Positions 22,831 through 31,362 of a stretch of 64,000 nt of DNA are shown in pieces. Position numbers and translations under genes: made by a program. Position 1 is the first letter of the stretch, and the number at the start of each line of letters is the position of its first letter. The notes below the pieces were generated by a model, which made no database searches, was not told where the DNA came from, and was given only the letters and a program-made list of their open reading frames with translations. The stretch is from Ectobius pallidus (Eukaryota > Arthropoda > Insecta > Blattodea > Ectobiidae): NCBI GenBank assembly GCA_964059195.1, contig CAXKWD010000007.1, positions 153,197,269-153,261,268 of the forward strand, written 5' to 3'.

Positions 22831-23378
22831 GTCGACAGGATTTATAAGCAAAATAAAATAGTAAAACGCAAGAAAAGAGGCACGAAAAAAGTAACAAATA
22901 AGTACCAAAATAAGCAAAAAACAATGCATATAATTCAGGCAAATTATTCGTTTCGTAGAAATCTTATAATTCACGGATAATGTAGAGGGTAGAGCATTTT
23001 CCGTCTAATCGCACTAAATTTTTATAAACATAATTCCAAGAAGACATGTCGTAGAATTTACACATTATTGTGAAAAGTTGTAATTTTATCTGAATTGTTA
23101 AAAATTACAAAATTATACACTTAAGTGTTCATTAAACAATTATATTACAAAACATACGCACAAATATTTAACAGTACAATAAAACCCTCCCATCAGCGGA
23201 ACCTTTATGAACCAGAATACTGTCTCCATCGGAAAAATTTCCATGTCCCGTAAGTTACGACATAAGTTATAAATTTACCTGTAATTACCGGAACCCGTCT
23301 GACGCGGAAACGGAAGCCGAATTTGCGGCTTTAACGGAAAATATTTGTTTTGAACCCAGTAAATACCAGTACTGTAAA
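22831..23378. other. No gene seen
   Basis: Nothing recognised. Confidence 0.5.
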
Positions 23379-24053
23379 AACCTTCAATAGGCCTGTATCA
23401 CGTCTAGTTGTTTCAGTCGTTTCTGTAACTGAATTGCATATTAATTATAAATACATATTATCAAATATGGGTATAATTCTAGGTACAGTATTTACAATCT
23501 GAGTCAGTTTTATAATAACTTGTGATGTTTTGTTTTTAATACCAATGTGTAACAGTTACACAAAATGTTTTATAAACATGAATAATTAAATATCAAATCA
23601 CGCCGTAACAGAGTTTATTAAATTCAATATGTCAGGTTATGTTGACGAAATTCGTGTAACGTAGGCCTATTGATTGTTCCAATAGAGCAATATTCTAAAA
23701 TACAAATACAGTACCTAGAATTATACACATATTAACTGTGGCTTGGTTCTAAAAGGTCCAATGTCAATTTCTTGCAAAAATGAGATCTATGAATTGTTGA
23801 GCTCAGCTAGTCGTATAATGGAAGTACCAATGTATGTTGCTATTAATATACATATTACATAAACCTTAGAGGCCAATGTCGGAAGCTCTCAGCAAAAAAA
23901 TTTATTTCTACAAAGGCTTCAAAGTCAAGTTTTATGACATTGGCCCTTTTAGAACCAAGCCATTTTTTTGATAATATGTATTTATAATTTATATGCAATT
24001 CAGTTACAGAACCGACTGAAACAACTAGATGTGATACAGGCCTATTGAAGGTT
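23379..24053. repeat. Large inverted repeat (palindrome) with a nested MITE
   Basis: Left arm about 23379-23503 (AACCTTCAATAGGCCTGTAT onward) is the near-complement of 23701-24053 once the MITE at 23738-23964 is removed. Spacer about 200 bp. Probably a foldback element. No ORF. Confidence 0.7.
23738..23964. mobile_element. MITE with TGGCTTGGTTCTAAAAGG ends
   Basis: TGGCTTGGTTCTAAAAGG then CCAATGTC at the left and the complement GACATTGG / CCTTTTAGAACCAAGCCA at the right, about 27-bp TIRs. It interrupts the right arm of the palindrome, so it is younger. No clean target duplication. Confidence 0.7.
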
Positions 24054-24129
24054 CTATTATAACAATATTATAAAATGTAAATCACATAAAAACTGTAGGC
24101 TACACACGTATGTGACGTTTGGGGTACGC

Positions 24130-24425
24130 CGTAGTGTAGTGGTTGAGGCGCTGCGCCACAAACCGGCAGGTCGCGGGTTTGATCGCTGAAGCCGTTAGAG
24201 ATTTTCGATTGGTTTAATCCATCTGGTGGCACTATGGCCCTGCGGCCGACTCAGCCTCCAACAGAAATGAGTACCAGGAGCAATCCTTGGAGTAAGGGCG
24301 GCCGGTGCGTAAGGCTCATAACCTTATTACCTTCACGTGCCGATTGTCCAAAAATCTGGGAACCATAACTCGCCTGGAACCCTCTGGGCCTCCAAGACCT
24401 TTAATAGGGAACACACTTTTACTAT
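24130..24425 (+). mobile_element. tRNA-derived SINE of a second family
   Basis: Head with A-box-like GTAGTGTAGTGGTTGAGG and B-box-like GCGGGTTTGATCGC, then a body with GGTGCGTAAGGCTCATAACC. No acceptor stem closes, so it is a SINE rather than a tRNA gene. No poly(A) tail is evident; ends at a TATATA tract. Confidence 0.65.
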
Positions 24426-24856
24426 ATATAATAATATTATTGTGTAAGTTATAACTCTAACTTGTCTTTTCCGGCGAAAATGGGTTTTCAAGATTTACAA
24501 AATAAATAAGCTATGACAGAACATCTAATTAAGAACGTTAGTAACTGGGGCGATGGAGAAAGAAAAATAGCTGAAGTTCGAAACGTGTTTGTAGGAGTGA
24601 GTCGTCCTTGCGGAATTGGGTCAGGTCTGCGTTATCACATGGGAAGTTATTTATACACCTGACATAAGTGTGTGTTTGGCGAGTAACAGCACTACAGGAG
24701 TAACTAACAACATTCCTGCGAGTACACCTGCACCGAGATACCGTTCCTAAACACACCTATTACACCAGCACGCTCAGCTATGCACACAAGTCTGAGCCCA
24801 TCTCAAAGTCAAATGACGAGTTTAGTAAAAACCAGATAATGTGACGAGGCAGTAAC
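24426..24856. other. No gene seen
   Basis: Nothing recognised; ends at an AAT microsatellite (24859-24880). Confidence 0.5.
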
Positions 24857-25002
24857 AATAAAATAATAATAATAATAATATCAGGTAAACTGATGTAACA
24901 AAGTGCCATAATTATTTTGTTTAAACAGTGATAATTGCAATTATAATATGCAGAAAATTGTTTTGTTTTTAAAAATCGATTTTCAAGTCAAGCTCCAGCT
25001 GG
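24857..25002 (+). mobile_element. Family A repeat, left-end fragment
   Basis: (AAT)n, TCAGGTAAACTGATGTAACA, TAATTGCAATTATAATATGC and a diverged GCTCCAGCTGG. It abuts an inverted full copy at 25003. Confidence 0.75.
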
Positions 25003-26367
25003 ATACATTATTATTAAGTGCCAGTATGGTACTTTATGAGATTGTGTGGGGGACGAAAAATGTCTGTCCGTCTGTCTGTCTGTCCGTCCGTGTGTCTGTA
25101 CGCGCTCTAACTCAAATACGTTTTTTCGGATTTTCATGAAACTTGGAAAACACATTTATAATGTCAATGGGAAGAACCCTATTGATATTGAACCAAATCG
25201 GTTCACCGGTACCGGAGTAATGCCCAATTTAGTGCCTATTTTAATAGATTATGGCGCCTTTCTAATAGAAAGGCGCCATAATTCAAATACGCTGTATCGG
25301 ATTTCCATTAAACTTGGTATACGCATTTATGACATCCATGAAAAGTACTCTGTTAAATTTGAACCTAATCTGTTGACCGGTACCGGAGTAAAACCCAATT
25401 TAGTGTATATTTTAAAGGCGCAATAGCTCAAATACGCCTTATCGGATATTTATGAAACTTCGTATACGCATTTATACTATCCATGTTGATGTTCAACCAA
25501 ATCGGTTGGCCAGTACCGGAATAATGCCCAATTTATTGCCTTTTATGTTAATATATGAGAAGTCGCGATAACTGAAATATGCTTTATTGGATTTTCCTGA
25601 AACTTTGTATACCCATTTATAATGTGCATGGGAAGACGTCTACCGATATTGGACCAAATCGGTTGTCCGGTACCGGAGTAAAACCCAATTTAGTGTCTAT
25701 TTTAAAAACGCGGTAACTCAAATACGCTTTACCGGATTTTTATGGAATTTGGTATACACATTTATAGTGTTCATGGGAAGAGGTCTACTGATACTGGATG
25801 AAATCGGTTCACCTGTTTCGGAGTAATGCTCAATTTGGTGCCTATTTTATGATAATATACGTATTCGAAAGAATTGATATAAAAAAAAAAGCAAATCATT
25901 TATCATGACAACATAGTCAATTGTTTTACTGTGATATTTTACGGCTTTGGAAATTAAAATAGAGATAGCTATGAACAAAAACACTATTGTTTTACATGCG
26001 CTTATAACTTACAACTAGACCGTTAAACTGACCCAGGTGACCGAGATGGTAACGTTTTGGCCTCACGTTATGTAGTTCCATGGTTCAAATCCCGAAACCA
26101 GCCAATTTCACTTTCTTTTTCGTATTTTTATGTGAGTGTGCGATTGTCAAGATATCAAAAATCTGTACAGTTCAGCTGATGCTGGAAGATTTTAATCTGA
26201 TTAAAAAGAAAACTAGACCTTTGTTCTTCCCTAAGCCCTGCTTAATGAATAAATCTGGAGCTTAACTTGTAAATAAATTAAAAAAAACATATTCTGCATA
26301 TCATAATTGCAGTCATAACTGATTAAAAAAACATACTGGCACTTTTTTACATCAGTTTACCTGATTT
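25003..26367 (-). mobile_element. Family A repeat, long copy with tandem array and SINE
   Basis: Opens ATTATTAAGTGCCAGTATGG and closes CAGTTTACCTGATTTTATTA, the minus orientation of the family. About five tandem 145-bp units fill 25110-25860, each with AACTTGGTATACGCATT and CCAAATCGGTT...CCGGTACCGG landmarks. A SINE head is embedded at 26037-26112. The frame MKLGKHIYNVNGK is open for 126 codons at 25046-25426 but has no known domain. Confidence 0.85.
26037..26112 (+). mobile_element. SINE head embedded in family A
   Basis: A-box GTGACCGAGATGG and B-box GGTTCAAATCC, then CAGCCAATTTCAC, related to 5791. It lies at the same relative place in three family A copies. Confidence 0.7.
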
Positions 26368-26573
26368 TATTATTATTGAATATACCCGAAGGTACATTAG
26401 GGTTATAGTTTTAAAAAATTTAATTTGTAATTTACATATTTATCTATCTCTATTTGGCTATGACATACCATTCCGTTCTATAACTAGCAGTGCTGAGCAT
26501 TAACACCCAATCAGCCTGGTAATTTTAAACTATAAGTTAATCGATTATGCACATAAGAAAGAAAATAATAAAA
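26368..26573. other. No gene seen
   Basis: AT-rich; nothing recognised. Confidence 0.5.
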
Positions 26574-26797
26574 TTATCTAGAACAGCATTTTCTTAGAAA
26601 TATATGAAATAATCGTTTAGCGGAAGGAAGTTTACAATAATCTAGATGTCCTTTTAAAATGTGTCTTTCTCTTTCAAACACTGGACAGTTAAATAAAAGA
26701 TGTTCGACAGTTTGTTGTTCGCCACATATACACAGGTATCCATTTTCTCTTATCACTTTGAATCTTTCGAAATAGGAGCCAAAATTCCCATGTCCAT
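26574..26797 (-). pseudogene. Jockey/R1-type LINE ORF2 C-terminus
   Basis: Minus-strand reading GNFGSYFERFKV, then CICGEQQTVEHLLFNC: a Cys-x-Cys-x7-His-x4-Cys knuckle, followed by PVFERERHILKG. This is the usual C-terminal tail after reverse transcriptase in Jockey/R1-like LINEs. The frame ends at 26574. Upstream it runs into family A at 26798, so the reverse transcriptase is missing. Confidence 0.75.
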
Positions 26798-27374
26798 ACA
26801 TTAAGCAGGACTTTAGGAAGAACAAAGGCACAGTTCTAAAAAAATCAGATTAACACCGACCAGCATCAGCGGAACTGTACAGATGTGTGACATCTTGACA
26901 CTAGCACACTCATATAAAAATAGGCCTACCAACAACAAAAAATGTCAAATTGGCCGGCTATGGGATTTGAACCAGGGACCTCCAGAATGCGAGTCCAAGA
27001 CATTACCATCTCGGCCAGCTCGCTCAGTTTAACCATCGAGTTTGATAAGCATAGCCTATGTGAAATCATAGTGTTATTTGTCATAGCTAACTGTATTGCA
27101 ACTTCCAAAGCCGTAGGCCTATATGAATGTTGTAAAACACTATGTTGTCATGATATCCAATTTATGCACTAAATTGGGCATTACTCCGGTACTGGTCGAC
27201 CGATTTAGTTCAGTTTCAATAGGCTTCTTCCCATGGACATCATAAATGCGTATACCAAGTTTCATGAAAATCCGACAAACCGTATTTGAGTTATGGCGCG
27301 TACATACACACGGAGAGACGGACGGACGGACAGACATTTCCCCCAGACAATCTTATAAAGTACCATTCTGGCAC

Positions 27375-27379
<5 letters not shown>
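26798..27379 (+). mobile_element. Family A repeat, copy with embedded SINE
   Basis: From ATTAAGCAGGACTTTAGGAAG to CATTCTGGCACTT. A single 145-bp unit (27165-27330) and a minus-oriented SINE head at 26941-27027. Truncated at its left by the LINE fragment. Confidence 0.8.
26941..27027 (-). mobile_element. SINE head embedded in family A
   Basis: Minus strand: TGGCCGAGATGG (A box) and TGGTTCAAATCCC (B box), then CCGGCCAATTTGACAT. Same family as 5791. Confidence 0.75.

Positions 27380-27423
<44 letters not shown>
27380..27423. repeat. (AAT)n microsatellite
   Basis: Joins two family A copies head to tail. Confidence 0.95.
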
Positions 27424-27425
<2 letters not shown>

Positions 27426-27647
27426 TCAGGTAAACTGATGTAACAAAGTGCCAGAATGCTTTTGTTTAATCAGTGACAATTGCAATTATTAGGCAGAAAA
27501 TAATTTATTTTTTCGATTTCCGAGTTAAGCTCCAGATCGATTCATTAAGCAGAGCTAACGGAAGAACAAAGGTCTAGTTTGATAAGCATATGTGAAGGAA
27601 TATGTGGTTAGTGTTATTCGTCAAAGATAAAGTACTGCAACTTCCAA
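27424..27647 (+). mobile_element. Family A repeat, left half
   Basis: From AAATCAGGTAAACTGATG to CAACTTCCAAAGCC. The 145-bp unit and right end are missing. Confidence 0.8.
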
Positions 27648-28095
27648 AGCCAAACTGAAATACTAAAGAACTTCCCAGAGATCTAGTACGATATAAAGTA
27701 ACGCTCTGCTTTTTCTACTATCGTGAATCATGGAGATGAAGGTCTTGATATAAGCAGTAAGTTATTGGCTGCCGGAACTGAAGACGCATCGAGGCGTATA
27801 AAAGAGAACACCCTATAGATTAAGATCACACACATGAGGAGAAGGCGTGCAGATGCACGGACTCAGTGGAGCGTGAAGCTAGCGGGTTTGTTTGCAATGC
27901 AATGTCATGTCATGTCCTTGCTATGTTAATGAGGAACATCCCAATATAACACAAACCAGCTCTATGAAGTGGAGGGTGCCTCGCTATGAATACTTCATTA
28001 CGTTTCATACCTGCGTATCATATTCATATGTGGTAACGGTCATTATTAACAAATAAAGCCTTCGTGGGAATATCGTAAGCGGAGTAGATCCGAAC
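27648..28095. other. No gene seen
   Basis: Nothing recognised. Confidence 0.5.
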
Positions 28096-28193
28096 ACAAT
28101 TCTAGAGTGATAGGGAAAAAACGAATAAGTCAAAATACCAAACTTTATGAGAGACCAAAAGAACAATTTATTTCCACAGCATTGTTACAATAT
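28096..28193 (+). repeat. Inverted arm paired with 35424-35519
   Basis: ACAATTCTAGAGTGATAGGG to CACAGCATTGTTACAATA is the near-complement of 35424-35519. The two arms enclose the LTR element and a Helitron tail. Confidence 0.75.
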
Positions 28194-28196
28194 TTA

Positions 28197-28261
28197 GTTC
28201 AGTCCACCAGATATTTTAAAATAGTATCTTATACTATGTAAAATATCTGGATGGGCTGAAC
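28197..28261 (+). other. Imperfect hairpin
   Basis: GTTCAGTCCACCAGATATTT is mirrored by AAATATCTGGATGGGCTGAAC with a central palindrome; about 27 paired positions. Confidence 0.7.
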
Positions 28262-28368
28262 AAAATCTACTCTTATACAATTCAACGGCCCTAAATAGCG
28301 TGCTTGCTCGCCCGCTTCGTGAGACATCGGGTATACTCGGCGATATTCGTCTCTCGCAGTCTAAACTT
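28262..28368. other. Flank, with target duplication ACTT
   Basis: The last four bases (28365-28368) are ACTT, repeated at 34741-34744 after the other LTR. Confidence 0.8.
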
Positions 28369-29187
28369 TGATATGGGTGCTAGGATTGGGGAGACAAATT
28401 GAGATGGGTGTTTAGTTGAGTGTTTTGTTGGGAGCTGGATTCGTTGTGGAAATGTACTTACTTCGATGCTCTGTTGGGTTCCGTCAGTTCTGCACCTATA
28501 TCTTTTCCACGGCTTTTGTAGCTCAGGGTATCACACGAATCATCTGAGGGATTGGTTTATAGCTAGTTATGTCTCTATAAATGATAACTTCACTATAAAC
28601 ATTTTATATCGGCATTTATTCAAATTAACTGTGTTCTGCGTAGATGTTTGTGTAAATTCACCACTTCAATTGCATTTATCAAGTACTTACGTGTATTTCT
28701 GTTTTCTTATTTCTCACAAAGTAAATGAAAACTCACACGCTATCTTTTATAATATACATACGTGTTTTACAAGTGGCTTTAGTGAGAATCGCAATTATGC
28801 TAGGTAATATTTCCCGCGACTTTCCACAAGAGCAACGTACGGAGGTCTGCTCTCCTCGGCGAATATGGTGGAAGTGAGCTCCTGACCACGCTAGGTTCGC
28901 GGCTAAAGGATGCTTCTCTCTTATTGGCTGTATTTTTCATTACGTAAAACAGTTCTATTGGTTAAAACAATTCGCGGGCCAAAACTATGAATTTAGTACG
29001 TTGTATTTTCGAAATATACGTTTCTTTTACAGTTAAGATTTCAAATTTGGAATTAGGAAATAATAATAATAATCTAAACGAGAATTTTGATACCGAAATA
29101 ATAATAATAATAATTTGAATGATTCGAATAAATATGAATTAACTATTGTTTATAATAAATCGAAAGGGGTGGAATAATTCAGCTTCA
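28369..29187 (-). repeat. 3' LTR
   Basis: 819 bp, no difference seen from 33922-34740. TATAAAAG (minus, 28744-28751) and AATAAA (minus, 28615-28620) give a U3-R-U5 layout. Confidence 0.95.
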
Positions 29188-30285
29188 AAATGTCCCTGTG
29201 TTAATTTAATTATGTCCGAAAAGGTAAATAATTAAATTAACACATCATACCCCAGAATATTTATTCTTATTAAATTTAAATTACGCTTGGATTAGTAAAA
29301 ATTCTAAATTAATCATTGAAATGGTGAATGATGATAAATGTTAGTGTAACAATAGGTGTATGTGTTAAACATTACAACTTGAATTAAATGAATATGACCA
29401 AGATTATTTGGATATACACAAATTAAATCAAATCAGGTTTGTATTACCCTGACATTCTTTTAACATAATATTTTAAAAAAATGACAAACATTCGAACAAT
29501 AAATGAAAAATACTATTTAAACATTCTTAACTCTGAAAATTATTTCTTGAAAAACAAACATGTCTAGTATATGACAACACTTCTTGTTAGTTATATATAT
29601 CGAGAATTCTTAAACATTTTGAAAATATATATATATGTCGAGATTCTCATCGTCCATACTTGAAAAATTTATTTACATCGAGGCACTCATCGTCTGTAAA
29701 ATATCACTATCTTATTCCTTTACACGAATTCTCTTTCCTTTGAATCACTATTATAATATGTGTACATACATCATACAAATACAACACACTTTTGACAAAT
29801 AAATAAATATATACAGTATCACACTATGTTGCATTACATCACAACATTACCCTTGAATAATAAACAATTTATGTACAAACATAACCCTCTTAAATAATAA
29901 ACATTTTATGTACATCAACATTAATGTTCAATCCTATCTTACTTTTCTACTATATACAACACCTTAAATTTCTATATTTGGATCATAGGTATATATATGT
30001 ATAGTTTATTTACAACATTTTTACATTCTCGGGTTCGGTGTCGGATCGCGTTCGCACAGTTTAGCAATTCATTCATCTTATTTAACTTCAGCTTATCTCT
30101 CTTTGTTTAATCAATCTTAAGTTAGAACCACATATTTAATATTAATTATTTATCAAGCAATTTTTATTTAATCACATTCTTTTGTATTCAATCTCTCAAC
30201 TTATTAATCTCTTACTTTTTGACACAATAACGCTGCATAATGCTTCTTTAATTATTTATTTTATTTTTGACACAATTATCCTTTA
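29188..30285 (-). other. Non-coding 3' region of the LTR element
   Basis: No long ORF. A 16-bp perfect inverted repeat (29197-29212 and 29229-29244) stands next to the 3' LTR, where a polypurine tract is expected; only a weak GGGACA purine run is present. TTTTTGACACAAT occurs twice (about 30216 and 30267), close to where pol is lost. Confidence 0.6.
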
Positions 30286-31197
30286 CTATAGCCAAGTGAT
30301 TAATTCTTCTTGGATGTTCAATGCAATCGGAATTGGCCTACTCTTATAAGTGAATTCATCAACTGGTTCGATGTCAAATTTATGTTCGTAGATGTTACAA
30401 AGTCCCACGTTTTCGAAAAATACTTCTTTATTCTTTATTAATATCGATAACAACCTATCACGTTGATCTTCATTTAAATTGTGAGCCATATCAACTTTCT
30501 CCTTCAAAATATTCATTGTCATAGAGTTCGCGCTAGGGTCGGCTTCTTTTACATTCCTCGTACAGACATAACCTATCTCTACTTGCCCTATGTTGACATC
30601 TCCGTCAACACTATTTTCATACCTATCAGCGCAGTCATCACAATTTAATGTCATACATCTACATACTTCTACCTCATTATTTATATCATCGCAGCAAGGG
30701 CCTACTTTATGAATCATCATATCATTTATCTGAATATTTTCTACAATAAACGTCTCATACGGAATATCGTTGCCACCTAACTCACTAGACGCATCTCTTA
30801 TACTCAGCTCATTGTCGAAGGGAATGCTCATCTTGTCTCCTTGTAAATTTAATATTAAGTTGTTATCCTCAAAACTTATGATACTGTTGTATTCCGTAAA
30901 AACATCAACTCCAATAATAATATCTGTAACTAATTTCGGGACTACTAAGAAAAATATTTCAAATTTCGAATTACCAATTTTGACATCCAACATGCATTGA
31001 AATTTTACCGATTGTTTTGCTCTTTTGATCGCTACAGTGCAAGATAATCCGCAGATAGGAATAGAAATTAACTTCACTTTGTTTTGAATAAGCTTATTGT
31101 ATAAGCATTCGCTTATTACACTATTTGAACAACCTGTATCTATTAACGCAGTTGTCTCATAATTTCCTATCACTACTTTTATTCTAGGAGGATCCAT
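30286..31197 (-). CDS. pro: Retropepsin protease, truncated at start of reverse transcriptase
   Basis: 303 codons from the first ATG, but the frame is open upstream to the end of gag, so translation probably enters by -1 frameshift. DTG at residues 20-22 (LIDTGCSNSVIS) is the catalytic loop of an aspartic retropepsin, and IIGVDVF near residue 92 fits the hydrophobic-Gly segment. It would cleave Gag-derived polyproteins in the particle. The last 20 residues (KSRPIPI...EEL) are the lead-in to a Ty3/gypsy reverse transcriptase, then TAG. The polymerase palm, RNase H and integrase are absent. Confidence 0.85.
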   Translation of the reverse strand: MDPPRIKVVIGNYETTALIDTGCSNSVISECLYNKLIQNKVKLISIPICGLSCTVAIKRAKQSVKFQCMLDVKIGNSKFEIFFLVVPKLVTDIIIGVDVFTEYNSIISFEDNNLILNLQGDKMSIPFDNELSIRDASSELGGNDIPYETFIVENIQINDMMIHKVGPCCDDINNEVEVCRCMTLNCDDCADRYENSVDGDVNIGQVEIGYVCTRNVKEADPSANSMTMNILKEKVDMAHNLNEDQRDRLLSILIKNKEVFFENVGLCNIYEHKFDIEPVDEFTYKSRPIPIALNIQEELITWL

Positions 31198-31317
31198 AAT
31201 AACCTCACTTCTACTTGCATTATTCTTTTCTTCACTAGGCCTATTATCTGAAAAGCTTCTTTGTGTCTGAATGCTATTTATGGGTTCTATACGTTTGCCT
31301 GAATTGACTAAACTTGC

Positions 31318-31362
31318 GCCAACACCATCCGAACCCTCGAGATATTGGCTTGTTAGTTTAAC
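31318..31362 (-). promoter_or_regulatory. Programmed -1 frameshift signal at gag/pro junction
   Basis: GTTAAAC (31356-31362, minus) is read G TTA AAC in the gag frame and is followed at once by the gag stop TAA. It fits X-XXY-YYZ only in its YYY part, but GUUAAAC is a known working site in nidoviruses. Six bases later a possible stem pairs GCCAATA (31343-31349) with TGTTGGC (31318-31324) around an 18-base loop. The protease frame is -1 relative to gag. Confidence 0.65.

Noticed and set aside
22489..22974. 161-codon minus-strand ORF
   Set aside because: Runs through a dispersed repeat whose other copy (60150) does not keep the frame; no recognisable domain.
25110..25860. CRISPR-like array
   Set aside because: Units are 145 bp, contiguous and without unique spacers; the context is eukaryotic.
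28466..28807. 113-codon ORF in each LTR
   Set aside because: Identical in both LTRs only because the LTRs are identical; antisense to the element's transcription and without a domain.
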